Origin: Terebella lapidaria
Taxonomy: Eukaryota > Annelida > Polychaeta > Terebellida > Terebellidae
Assembly: GCA_949152475.1 (NCBI GenBank)
Contig: OX424559.1
Coordinates: forward strand, 32,469,119-32,533,118
Reading direction: 5' to 3'
DNA: 64,000 nucleotides
A program made the translations under genes and the position numbers. Within the stretch, counting starts at the first letter, position 1, and every line of letters starts with the position of its first letter. Positions 47,701 to 57,240 of this stretch are shown here, in pieces. The notes under the pieces were generated by a model. It was not told where the DNA came from and ran no database searches. It saw only the letters and a list, made by a program, of their open reading frames with translations.

Positions 47701-48343
47701 AGCATGTGGAAAATTGTGACATCGAAGATAATCCAACGCACATTACCTTATTTGCTGCATTTTAGGTGAGACTGGTATAGCGGGAGTTGCCGGCGGAGTG
47801 GACTCAGAGGTGACAGTTGCCGGTACTACTAGTACATCTGATGGTAGAGATGTCGTGGGAGTGAGCTTCAGCGGTCCGGGAGTGGATTCAGACGTGAGAG
47901 TTGGCGGTTCTACCAGTACATCGGATGGCGGGGATGTCGTGGGAGTGAACGTTGGCCACATCGCGGACACTACTCCGGTTGACAGTATGGCTGAAGAACA
48001 CACGCCATACGTCGTGTATGTTGCCAGCACACAGGCAGGTCCAAGCCTGCAGGTACAAACCGAACCATCAACCTCGATCGGTCTTCCAACTAAGAGGAGC
48101 AGGATCCCGCGCTGCACCCCGTCCACTGAAATTTCGGCTCCAAACACCACCGCCCAACCTTCCTCAAACGATATATTGGATATCGAGAACAAAAAGCTTA
48201 CTCTTCTCCAGAACATTCTGGAAACATGTCAAGAGAGTTTGGCGGTTAACAAAGAAATTTTGGAAATTCTTAAAAAACCCAAAGAAATAGAGCATACATA
48301 TGTTGTAATGGGTACTGAAGACACAGTTGACATGGCTAACTGA
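35712..48343 (+). CDS. Harbinger Myb/SANT-like DNA-binding protein, two exons
   Basis: Exon 1 (35712-36087) starts MADDHELSSP and has a trihelix/Myb domain ('YSEGEIEILIDDVTRHKDILF', 'KKDQIWSCITRKINAIS', 'EIRKKWSDIQSRTKQ'), like Harbinger-linked and NAIF1-type proteins that bind the transposon ends and import the nuclease. It ends in phase 1 at GTTATTG|GTACGC. Exon 2 (47766-48343) follows an acceptor (GCTGCATTTTAG) in the matching phase. It encodes a Gly/Ser/Thr linker and a C-terminal coiled coil ('DIENKKLTLLQNILETCQESL', 'EILEILKK'), the usual C-terminal form of this family. No stop or frameshift is seen in either exon, about 317 residues in total. The join is inferred from phase and family layout. 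The 11.7 kb intron holds a foldback element and a LINE. Confidence 0.65.
36099..37417. other. Intron of the Myb gene; simple repeats and repeat fragments
   Basis: Poly-G tracts lie at about 36131-36165. AGGTCA-rich sequence (TTTTGACCTTCCAAGGTCATTGAAGGTC) is near 36813. (GGAC)n is at about 37316-37345. No gene is supported. Confidence 0.6.
37570..38659. mobile_element. Insertion of unknown type inside the composite repeat
   Basis: About 1.09 kb with different composition interrupts the repeat between 'AAGGAGGTATT' and 'TTAAAGTTTTTATTTTTAAT'. It starts near TGTAACGGATCTGGGGG. It contains a 24-bp minisatellite (37745-37935) and GC-richer sequence near 38160-38530. Neither LTR pairing nor coding sequence was found. 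A solo LTR is possible. Confidence 0.45.
37745..37935. repeat. 24-bp minisatellite (GTCTCTGCAACTGCTCCGTC)
   Basis: Seven to eight units alternate between forms ending CCGTCAGGTACC and CCGTCGTTTCC. The Cys/Ser/Val-rich frames across it are by-products of the repeat. Confidence 0.9.
39000..39655. repeat. 20-bp minisatellite block (CTTTCTAGCATGGCACAAAC)
   Basis: 39000-39170 has four copies of AACCAATCCGCCAAGTTTG-type units. 39171-39655 has about two dozen 20-21 bp units of the form CCTTT(C/T)TAGCA(T/C)GG(C)(A/G)CAAA. Units differ by a few bases each and no ORF is maintained. Confidence 0.9.
39790..39978. repeat. ACGTTC...GTAGAAAG repeat of about 40 bp
   Basis: Five units carry CACGTTCGAACGTAGAAAG or CACGTTCACACGTAGAAAG followed by short spacers. 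The same family is seen weakly at 31995-32140. The motif is nearly self-complementary (TTCGAA core). Confidence 0.8.
40068..40325 (+). repeat. Left subterminal repeats of the foldback element
   Basis: About nine roughly 30-bp units of the form GTACCCATAAATGTTTGGAAAATCATAA. Confidence 0.92.
40678..41876. repeat. Central Pro/Gln-codon minisatellite of the foldback element
   Basis: (GCC)n-rich ends flank mixed hexamers CAGCCT, CAGCCA and decamers TTGGCAGCCA. At 41274-41279 the strand composition flips to AGGCTG/TGGCTG. Long open frames on both strands (PQPQPWQPQ, LRLWLRL, AEAVAEA) all follow from the hexamer period and should not be annotated as proteins without expression evidence. Confidence 0.93.
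42225..42485 (-). repeat. Right subterminal repeats of the foldback element
   Basis: Inverted counterpart of 40068-40325: about nine units of TTCCAAACATTTATGGGTACGTTATGA with individual substitutions that differ from the left arm. Confidence 0.92.
42640..46422 (+). pseudogene. PHD-endonuclease-RT coding region of CR1-like copy 2
   Basis: The N-terminal frame from 42640 has Cys clusters ('MMLCLECEHE'), a TAG at 42835 and then 'CTDDC'. One surplus G in a G run near 42958 shifts into the main frame, which continues the PHD finger ('IQCSLCFSWFHLQCVGL ... WPCLDC'), a coiled coil (43110-43260), endonuclease ('IAHININSVRHKFDPL', 'FIQETKLDDSF', 'MIIVGDINVDM', 'SDFHHLVA') and RT ('KAAGWDQIPPKLLKL', 'NYRPVSILPGISKIFEGV', 'LTDLSKAFDYLPHD', 'YADDNT'). 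In-frame stops lie at 43934 (TAA) and 44495 (TAG). A frame change near 45990 leads to the C-terminal 'YGYNTLLYQGSKIWNSI'. The RT motif usually PQGS reads PQDS. Confidence 0.9.
46721..46754 (+). repeat. 3' end and (TATCT)n tail of CR1-like copy 2
   Basis: CCGACGTTAAATAAAGTTTTATCTTATCT; compare 19928-19960. The tail abuts directly on tandem array 3. Confidence 0.88.
46755..47215. repeat. Tandem array 3, same family as 25.2 and 35.1 kb
   Basis: Three to four units with ATATCTCACTTAATAT, GGACACATAGGAAATGAT, TTTGACCTGAATTTCAAGGTCAGAGCAC and GCTAATATCTTG phrases. The first unit starts immediately after the LINE tail. Confidence 0.85.
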
Positions 48344-48373
48344 GTCTGTACACACAATACTAACTAGACCCCA

Positions 48374-49588
48374 ATGTCCATAGAGCTACCTTCGTTTCAA
48401 CCTGATTCCAGCATTGTAAACTCAACCCCAGCAATGGCCCTCTCCAACCTACAAATAGGATTGAAGGCCCCCACATATTTCCAGGTTGGAGAGGGACACT
48501 ACTGGGGCTATGGAAACTGCAGCCAAAATATGAAAATGCTGAATCGCATCTTTTGTATGCAAATGTGTCGTCTAGCGAGACAATGTAATTTCGGAATAGT
48601 CGAAATAGAGTACTGAGTAATAAAATTTGCTTGTGATTTTGTATTTGACACTGGGCTTTATTTTATCTTGTATCGTATATAACACGTTTTATATTTTTGA
48701 TAATTGTGAGCCCTAGAGCGAATCACTTTTAGGCCGCATCGGCCGAGACAAACCGTATAAGTCGTACTGGGTATATTCAAGAGTACTTTTTGTACGACTT
48801 GTATATTGTAATCACCCCAATTATGGAATCAGGTTGAGATGAAATGCCCCGGGCATCTTCAGGTCTTTGACAGCCAGTTATGTGTAAGTTTTACATGTAT
48901 ATAACTTTTCTACTTTCAGAATGGACAAAATATAACACAACTTCCCGTCGAGTTGATCACGCTCATTTTCTCAAACATGGAACCTGATTTCATCATCTGT
49001 TGTGTGGCACGAGTATGTAGACTGTTTTCAGCAATTGTACACAGCCCAGGCTTTTGGAATCACTTGCATGTTTTGGACATAATTTCATCTGAACTTTCAC
49101 AAGTTGAACTAATGTATATTCTATCATCCGCACACAATGTTTGCCATTTGAGTTTGTGCCTGACGAAAGTACCGTCTTTATCATTTTTAGTAAACATGAC
49201 GAAATTGAGAAGTCTGCAAATAGTCGCTTACGATGTACACTCCCACGACTTGCAGTCTATTTTAAGGAGTCTTTCATCGTGTAGTATAACGACACTAGAT
49301 CTACGTGGACTGAAAATGAACACAAATGATTATTTGACACTAGCCAAGAATATGCGTATCCAGTCCATTACCACGAAGTTAATGGCGCCCGTACCACCCA
49401 AAATAATGAGGTTGTTCATTGAATATTGTGGTTCAATCAGAAACGTAATGATGACTCCCACTGGCAATATTGAAGAATGGGCTAATTTGTTAAACGAAAC
49501 TTGTGGACAAGTACGATTCTGTCACGATATTGTAGATTATATCCCCAGAAGGAAGCTAAAGTTCCACAGAAGTATGTACTCGCGATGA
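48374..49588 (+). CDS. F-box protein with leucine-rich-repeat-like C-terminus
   Basis: The main exon (48920-49588, acceptor TACTTTCAG) opens 'ITQLPVELITLIFSNMEPD', a clear F-box start, and continues 'VARVCRLFSAIVHSPGFWNHL'. LRR-like segments follow ('VCHLSLCLTKVPSLSFLVN', 'LRSLQIVAYDV', 'ITTLDLRGLKM') and the stop is at 49586. A candidate first coding exon, 48374-48484 (MSIELPSFQPDSS...), ends at CAG|GTTGGA and joins in phase 0. F-box proteins recruit substrates to SCF ubiquitin ligases. The gene lies between the two Harbinger genes, only 30 bp after the Myb-gene stop. It may be a passenger gene of the transposon or a host gene. Exon 1 is the least certain part: it would start inside the region that also holds the Myb gene's poly(A) signal. 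Confidence 0.6.
48438..48495. repeat. 13-bp perfect hairpin
   Basis: CCCTCTCCAACCT at 48438-48450 and AGGTTGGAGAGGG at 48483-48495 with a 32-base loop. The right arm contains the candidate 5' splice site of the F-box gene. Confidence 0.85.
48619..48624 (+). terminator. AATAAA poly(A) signal, Myb/SANT gene
   Basis: GAGTAATAAAATTT, 276 bp after the stop of the Harbinger Myb gene and the first such hexamer downstream. Confidence 0.45.
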
Positions 49589-49637
49589 AATTGAGCATCA
49601 CACAGCGAAAACAAAGTTTGTTTCGTTTTTGGTGTTA

Positions 49638-49643
49638 AATAAA
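49638..49643 (+). terminator. AATAAA poly(A) signal, F-box gene
   Basis: GGTGTTAAATAAATGAAG, about 50 bp after the F-box stop codon, followed by a GT-rich stretch (TTTGTTGTCTGTGGTTGTTTGTGTG) typical of downstream elements. Confidence 0.7.
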
Positions 49644-49800
49644 TGAAGTTTGTTGTCTGTGGTTGTTTGTGTGCAATGACATAACAACGAGATACAGTAT
49701 TTGCTACTTTATAGAATTATGCCACAAATATATATTCCACAAATAAATTATTCAACATTATGCAAGATGCATACATGTAACATTGATAAAACTGCACATT

Positions 49801-50783
49801 TCAGCGAGAAAAGTAACGTCGGACGATATCATCCCGGACTGCTCGTCCAAGCCTGTCATTTCCATGGTTCTCTTCATCGTGGTCGTTATCTTCTTCATCC
49901 GAGTCCCCGTCATCGATATCCGGCACATTGTTAACAATGCAGATGTTGTGCAGTATTGCACAAGATGTTATAATCTTGATACACCGAACAGGATAATACA
50001 TTAGACAGCCCCCGCTTTTATGAAGACATCTAAATCGGTGCTTTAGAACGCCGTTTGCTCTCTCGACACAACACCGAGTCTTGGTGTGCGCTGTGTTGTA
50101 CCTTTGTTCCGCTCTTGTATTTGGTGCCGTGAAAGGTATCATGAGAAAAGGTGATATTCCATATCCACTATCACCCAGAAGCCAACCGTGTGGCATTTCA
50201 TCATTCTCAAAACGCATACACATGGAGGAATTATTCCATATGTATGAATCGTGTGTTGACCCTGGGTACTTACACACGATGTTCAATATTTTCAAGTTTG
50301 CGTCTGTTATCAGTTGAACGTTTATAGCGTGAAAGCCTTTTCAGCATACAAACAGATGCTCATCTTCACCATAAGGTGTTAATATTGGTATCAGTGTCCC
50401 GTCAATAGCTCCCAACACGTGAGGAAATTGGGCGATATCGTAGAAGTCTTGCTTGATTCGAAGTACATCTGCTTCTGTTTCAGGATAAGAAATATATGTT
50501 CTAGTTTTCGTGACTAAACTGCATGACACGGCATGGATTATCCTGGATACACAAGGCTGACTGAGACCTCCAGCGTCCCCAAGTACTGTTTGGAAACTGC
50601 CAGAAGCATAGAATTGTAAAGCTACAAGTACTTGTTGAGAGACCGTTAGAGCCTTTTTTCTCCTGGTAGGGCGGTTTAGGTCGACATGAAGAGTTTCACA
50701 GAGATCCAAAATACATCTTCTCGGCAGTCGATATCTTGATATTAACGCTTGGTCGTTCAGTGTCTCTAAATGATTTGTTAGGA
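49801..50783 (-). pseudogene. Harbinger (HARBI1-like) DDE nuclease with one in-frame stop
   Basis: A single frame covers 'LISRYRLPRRCILDLCETL', the helix-turn-helix-like 'VALQFYASGSFQTVLGD', 'LSQPCVSRIIHAVS', the first catalytic Asp in 'LGAIDGTLIPI', 'PGSTHDSYIW', a second Asp in 'WLLGDSGYG', and the Glu in 'CCVERANGVLKHRFRCL'. It ends in an acidic tail. The only break is a TGA at 50338-50340, where family members usually have Arg ('FVC-KGFHAIN'); CGA to TGA would explain it. The D,D,E residues are all retained. The N-terminus runs back to about 50783, where the frame meets an unrelated repeat, so the start is lost or lies elsewhere. It is probably inactive, though very recently so, unless the stop is an assembly or sequencing error. 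Confidence 0.9.
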
Positions 50784-50784
50784 G

Positions 50785-51257
50785 AATTTAACATGGGAAA
50801 GTCCCATTTGGGCCGAGTTTGGGCCCAAAATGGCCCACTTCGAGCGATTCAAGCGCAACGAAATTTATACATGTCACAGGGGTACATATGAGGAGTGTTA
50901 TGCATCAATAAAAAAAAGTTACTGAAAAGATTTTGTGAAAATGGACGCCAAAGTCCAAAACCAGCATTTTTCGTCGAAAACGGCCGCCATTCTGAAAAAA
51001 ATGCGAAAATAAAAAAACTAAAAAATACCTCCCTCTCGAAATATTTTTAGGCATTTTTGTGCAAAATTTCAGAAAACTTCGATCGTAAACTTTAAAGATA
51101 AATTGTTGACGGACGATGACGACGGACGACGACGACGCCGGACGCATCGCCATGCCAATAGGTTACGGACCAAAGGTCCGGTAACCTAAAATGTGGACGA
51201 CGACGACGGACGCAACGCCATGCCAATAGGTTATCGGACCATAGGTCCGGTAACCTA
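50785..51257 (-). repeat. Composite repeat, uninterrupted copy
   Basis: The minus strand runs from palindromic boxes (GGTTACCGGACCTATGGTCC at 51229-51255 and a second at 51161-51188) through GTCGTCGTCGTCCG, GCACAAAAATGCCTAAAAAT and AATGGCGGCCGTTTTCGACG to GGGACTTTCCCATGTTAAA. It matches the split copy at 37418-38960. It abuts the 5' end of the Harbinger nuclease frame. Confidence 0.85.
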
Positions 51258-52021
51258 AAAATACAGCTGGACGCCAGTGGACGTTGGACCACAAAAGTAT
51301 TCTAAATGCTTAGTGTCCATATTTGGAACATGCAGTCGTTCCACGGGACCATCAATGTTTCATTCTTTTGTCATCACTGATAAATAAAAATGAACTGGGG
51401 ACATGTAAGCATCGATTTATAATAAAAGTATAGGCTAATGAAGACGTCCATAGATGGGAGGGAGTGGTTCTCCAGACGCCAGATTCATAAACATTTTAGT
51501 GTGAAAAGTTAGAATCAAGTCGAGGTGCCAAAACGGATTGCGGGTGTGTGTTCACATGTACAACATTGTCAATAATTCTTCGATTTGAATTCTGTAAACG
51601 ATGTTTTGAAGACAATCAACCATACAACTGATATGTGCAGTTTCATTCATTTCTCTCGGATAGTTCATCCACAATCCCAGTCAAACTGTCAAACGATACT
51701 GGATTGCCGGCGTTTGTTTACATGTAGGGGCACATGCACTTGTACAACTTATGACGTCACAAGTTCATGATCGCTACACATGACGTAAAATGCGGGCGGC
51801 AGTTGAAAGCGTAAAAAACATCTAAAAATCCACATAATTTCTGTATTAAATCGATTGTAGTTCCATTTTAAATAAAGATATCGGCATTTGGGTTACATAT
51901 TACAATAGCTTAATATTCTGGCTTCTTGAATACGATGATATTTCAATGAATTCATTGAAACTTAGACCACGAGGTCGATTCAAACGAAGGTGGGGTATGC
52001 TACATATACTAGGAACTGACC
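51258..52021. other. No supported gene
   Basis: AT-rich intergenic DNA with chance ORFs. Nothing recognised. Confidence 0.55.
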
Positions 52022-52610
52022 CTTTAAAGGGCCATGGACATGATATTTGATGTGATTATTAAATTGTTCTGTATGCAATAGTATTCATATATATATGCAT
52101 ACAGATGGAAATAGAGCCATTCTAAACACACAGATGAGATCTACAGCGGTCCGAAGACCGATATTCCACGTGGAGAGCGGTCAGCATATTTTTACGTAAA
52201 ATGACGTTTCTGACGTCATGGGGGAAAAGATTCTCTGTACAAAATCTTTGACGCTGGGGAGCGGTTGCAACTGAAGAACAGGGTTAGGGCGGGGTTGAAG
52301 CGGGGGGGGGGGGGGGGGGAGGATAGGTATCACGAAGAAGTGTTTCAGGCAGAAATGGGGGCGGCGAGGCACAAGATACAAGATTTAATCAGGATCTAAT
52401 TCACACCAGTTGTACAATGTTTCGCTAGAGCTGAACATGCATACCAGGTAGGCCTACAAATGAAAGACAAAATACAAGGTAGATATTATGGATATGATAC
52501 GGTGGATGTATGATATCACAATACATCCAATATTTATATTTATAGTGAGTGACATGGGGGATTAGCACGTAAAACCTCTACCCCCCCCCCCCCCCCACCC
52601 ACACACACAC

Positions 52611-52660
52611 TCTTCTCTACGGAAGGTGGAAAGGCAGACAGTATAAACCATGATGTGATC
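52611..52660 (+). repeat. Perfect 50-bp inverted repeat, left arm
   Basis: Begins TCTTCTCTACGGAAGG and ends CCATGATGTGATC. All 50 bases are found in inverse at 53484-53533, and similarity stops abruptly at both ends. Confidence 0.95.
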
Positions 52661-53483
52661 TTGCGGGAGGGGTGAGGGTGTGGTGGGTGTGGTAAATAGA
52701 TATATTCAAATTAATGTGTCCGATATTATTTTAACACTGGTATAATTACATTATTTTTTCAATGTGCCAGCGATTAGACAAATGGTTGACTTGTTTGCTG
52801 GTGGAAATATACATGGAATGCTGGGCTTACTCTGTGATCAGGCATAATGGTTATACTGTAGAATACTAGTAGTTTCGAGAAATCTCGTTGTGGGGCCTAT
52901 GAATTAATTATTTGCTTTCTTCTACATTTATATATTGGAAAGCAACACAACATCAATCGATATTTAGTTCATACGCATTTCCTATATATAACAAGAACTA
53001 CCAACCTCCGAATAGGGATATAGGTGTATTGTAGTGGGAATGATAATGGCAATATTTTCACAAAATCACAGTTTCGACCTCTACTGAAACAAACGCTCAA
53101 ATATCGATTCTTTTGCATATTAAATCGGATTCATGACCGTAAGGACCCCGATATTGTGCGTTTAGGCCAACGCACCCTTTCCTTCCCCTTCTGACTCGAC
53201 CCACTAACCCCTCATTGAGATGTAGGGCCATGTCCGTAGTTTCTGGTGTTCGTTTCGATATACACAATACACGTAGGCTACTCATATTGATGAAATTCTG
53301 TCACACCGTTTTTCTACAACATGTCAGCCAAAAACTGAAAGCTCAGGGATCGATTCCCGTTTGGAAACATACTGTGTACTAGTAGCATATAAGAAGACGT
53401 TGGGGTGTAGCCTTTTTCACACAAAAATGCTCCTCTCTAATGATTGCACCATTTAACCCAAATTAAGCAGAAAATCGAGTGTG

Positions 53484-53533
53484 GATCACATCATGGTTTA
53501 TACTGTCTGCCTTTCCACCTTCCGTAGAGAAGA
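53484..53533 (-). repeat. Perfect 50-bp inverted repeat, right arm
   Basis: Exact inverse of 52611-52660, separated from it by 823 bp that include no ORF of note. Confidence 0.95.
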
Positions 53534-54739
53534 TGGGGTCCGCCCATGGGCCCCAAAAGCAGTTGAAGCCTCATTCGTTAAATGCGCAGGAGCATTCTCC
53601 CGATTTAAACTTTGAACTTCTCAGACAATGCGTTTTTTATGCAAGTTATCTTAACTCAAGATGATGTTCCAGATGTAGACACTGTCAACTTGATTTTTAG
53701 ATCATTCATTTCAAGGGATTTTTAAACAATATTCTTATTAGGTGGCGGGCAGCAGAAGTATATGGGGATTTATGTCTAGATATATATTGGCAATGTTTTT
53801 TTAACAGGAAAACCACAGTGTTCAATATACTGAAACGTATTGGATATGTTTGTTTTACGGCAACAATTGATTTTTTTTTTCAAGAATAACCCGCGTCTAC
53901 CCCCACCCCCATTCCCGTACACGCTCACTGCGCCTGTTTGTGGCGGGCTCATTGGCTTTCATTAAGATCCAAGATTTTGGGAGAGAGGGCGGGGGGAATT
54001 ATTGGCAGAATATCATCGTATGCGTGATCGTATTTCTATTCGATTCAACGACAGCGATAATCTGCGTCAAAATGTTCTCTGGAATATGGCGCCCGCCTAA
54101 AATTCCGCGCCCTAGGCCTGGGCCTAGTCGGCCTGTGCGGGAATAGGCCTACGGCTCTGATAATGCTAGCTTTTTTGAGCTGAAAGAATTAAATCGCCGT
54201 TTGCTTCCTAGGTGAAGTAGGCCTGTCAAAAATATTGGCATACGTTCGTCAAGTTTCATCACGATACGTTTCAGTATTTCGCTGAACTACAGACAAAAGT
54301 TATTGAGCGCATGTAGGCCTGTGTAAACTGGCTTTGCCATGGATCATTCGGAAAGTAGGAAAGGCTGACACCTTCCCGATGTGTAGAACCTTCGCCGACA
54401 CTACGGTTACCCATGCTGCATATAATTATAAAATTCCCATACCTATTGATATGATATAAATAGTATAGTAGTGATGAATGGAATCCCTCCAAAAACCTGC
54501 AATTATAAAACAACCACCTGCAAACGACAAGTTTACGTCTTTACCAGCGCGGTCGTTCCCCCGTGACGTCACAGATCACAAAGAACGTAAAATGCCAATC
54601 ATCTCTCGCAACGGCTCTCAGGTCAATTTCTGGACAACCCGAGCCCTAATTGATCCCATTTCTGTTGTCTACATACTCAGTAGATGCTTAATTTCATTAT
54701 TAAAACAAGTCACTTTTTCGTGTCCATGGCCCTTTAAAG

Positions 54740-55974
54740 TACCTGGAAACAACATGTAGTGGCCTGTGCAACAATAAATATATCTGGAACACCATCGGGG
54801 GGTTGTGTTACTGCGTGTTGGTTTTCCGGTGGGTAGACGTAATCAGATGTGTAAACTCAAACAAATGAACTCCAGTATGTTTACCGTAAGGAAGGAGAGG
54901 TTTTGTTTTTCATATTTCTTAAGAAACGATCATTACGTAATGAAACAGGAATAGCGAGCACACGAAAAAAACCCACATATATGGTGAGCCAAACAAAGTT
55001 TAACGATTAATAGCCTACCAAAGATGCAATTTGTGCAATATTTACATAATATATGACATTAACAGTTCTCACTCATCATTAAAAGTACCATTTTATTTAT
55101 GATCACCGCATATTTATCTAGACATACTGCTACATAGGCTATTGACAAAACATATTTTTAGACTTACCGGTACCTACATTCTGTACTATATAGATCAACA
55201 AAATATTCTGGATTTAGGAGGGAGATAAACGGAACGGCGTAAACAAATCCAGGAGGGCTTTCGATGGGATCAAATCGAATGCCCGGTTGAATGTATATCA
55301 ACGCTAGAATGCTTACAAGGCATTTGTTGTCTGACAAAGTCTATCCTCATCAAACTACTGTGTATAAGCAGAGATTGACCATGTATGTTATATTCTAACA
55401 TGGTGACGTCAGACGGCTCTTAGCATTTCAGTCATTTCAAAAGGTGTTATATCAGTTGATATACGGCCCTAGGGCCTATATCAGATTTCGTTTCCAGGAG
55501 CAACGGCCTACAAAAACGTCATGACCGCAACAAACATGTGTAGCAATCGTAACGTTTATTTCCAAACAATCGTTTACCATGTTAGAATAGGAATAATGTA
55601 TAGATTTGTCGTAATTGTCTGCAAAATAAACTTCTCGGGACAGGTGATATAGCCCTCGACGCCTTCGGCGTCTCGGGACCATATCAGAGAAGATAAAACC
55701 GAGAAATCCCAAACAGCCAATGACATTTTGAATTTCCAGGACGGTGGCGCCTCTAGCGAACGTGTGTGCCTGTTTGTAAAATGCATACTGTACAAATCGT
55801 TTGTTATTCGAATAAACGCTTCGACTGTTCAACAGCTTATAAAACGCTTATTCTTCGTTGATGATGATCAGTAGTATGTGCTATTTTTGTGTTCTACATT
55901 AAAAACATATTGTTATAATCTCCACAATAGATAGCTTGTGAATAGGAACGTATAGGCCTACATTATCCCTATAC
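54740..55974. other. No supported gene
   Basis: Unrecognised AT-rich sequence. A small inverted motif surrounds 'GCCCTCGACGCCTTCGGCGTCTCGG' near 55651. Confidence 0.5.
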
Positions 55975-56400
55975 TCGGATTTTTCTAACTCGTTTACACG
56001 TACTGTTTTTCGCTTATATTTTTGTGATGCTAAACGCTATCGTTCTATAACTTGGCATACTTCACCTGGCAGTCAAACGGCAATTTTCTACCAAATTTCA
56101 GACAGCTATCGCGAAAATTGAAAAAGTTGGCAATCTACCCCAATGTTAAAATTAGCCCTATTATTTAATTTCTGGGCCCACACACAATTTTTTGCATTTG
56201 CTCGGTTTTGTAGCGGAGTAATGTTTCAAAATCAACACGTGTGTGTAGAATACATCCCAGTGTATCTTCTGATTCAAAGTTATAAGAATATTTTGAATCC
56301 TGATGGATGTAAACAGGACCAATTCCCGAATATGCTCAGATTCTCGAGATCCCGTTTTGGGCTGAAATTTAACATTGAGGTAGATTGCCAACTTTTTTAA
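55975..56400 (+). repeat. Dispersed repeat, copy 2 (compare 4.4 kb)
   Basis: It aligns in direct orientation with 4405-4935 through phrases such as 'CACACACAATTTTTTGCATTT', 'AAATCAACACGTGTGTGTAGAATACAT' and 'AATCCTGATGGATGTAAAC'. No ORF is preserved. Confidence 0.75.
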
Positions 56401-57240
56401 GCCATTGCAGCTCTACTTGATGATTTATGTTTTAGTGCATATATGTTGATGTGATCTTGAAATTAATTTCAAATGCTAGTGATAAAATGATCTTAATAGT
56501 ATGGCCACCTGAAGCACTCATTTGGCACCAAGGTTGTGGAATTTTTGCTTGAATTTTATTAAATAGAAAATATACTCGTTTTCTGTAATAAATATATAAC
56601 CATTGTGTTATATAACCAACTGTGAAACTAAACTGTTTGAATGCAGCATTTTAAAATAAAAACATGTTTATTTCATCGACATGTTATTTTTTGTGAACAT
56701 TATCTGTGCATGTGCTTACAATGTATAAGAATCAAGAGCTAATCCACATAAAACATGTAAATAATTAGGAGTTGATATTGCCATTTCATGATATGCCTTC
56801 AAAATATGCAAAGACAAGCTATTATCAAGACAAATGACCAGAGGCAGAGCGAATAAATCAGCAAATAAAAAACAAATAATTTATCACAAAATTAATTCAA
56901 ACATTTAAAGCTCTAGATAAAACAAATAACTTTACAATTTATTCATTTACAGTTCAGCGGCTGGTTCATAGAACATGATAGAACAGTAAATTGATTTTAG
57001 ACATTTAAAGTATCAGAAAACAGGACTGAACAAATATGATACCAATGAATAGATTTACAAAGACACAGTAAACATGATAGAATGAATGAAGTCTTCAGTG
57101 ATCATTTAATTGACAAATATACCATACATGTAACCTGTAATTAATCAATGAATTATTCAAGAATTGTTAGACATCAATATCATTGTCAAATAAATTTCCT
57201 CCCAAACCAATTCAATTAACGATACACCAGTTCAACATCC
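56401..57240. other. 3' flank of the THAP9-like gene
   Basis: Very AT-rich with no ORF. The right part is presumably 3' UTR of the minus-strand gene. Confidence 0.5.

Larger units (their letters stand above)
35519..50784. mobile_element. Harbinger-type DNA transposon remnant, interrupted by nested insertions
   Basis: The two hallmark Harbinger genes face each other: a Myb/SANT-like protein gene on plus (exons at 35.7 and 47.8 kb) and the DDE nuclease on minus (49.8-50.8 kb). The left limit is taken as the end of tandem array 2 and the right limit as the junction with the composite repeat at 50785. I could not find matching terminal inverted repeats, so the limits are provisional. About 11 kb of the span is later insertions. 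Confidence 0.6.
52022..54739. mobile_element. TIR-bounded non-autonomous element (2.7 kb)
   Basis: CTTTAAAGGGCCATGGACA at 52022-52040 is repeated perfectly in inverse at 54721-54739. The interior has no credible ORF, several homopolymer runs (G at about 52303, C at about 52581) and a nested perfect 50-bp inverted repeat. The flanking bases show no obvious target-site duplication, so the element is a proposal resting on the inverted termini. Confidence 0.55.

Noticed and set aside
47511-47769. Short ORFs just upstream of the second Myb exon
   Set aside because: They end at the splice acceptor and show no similarity to the exon or to any family; probably intron.
52300-52320. Poly-G run as a G-quadruplex element
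   Set aside because: Plain homopolymer of uncertain length, prone to sequencing error; no loop structure.
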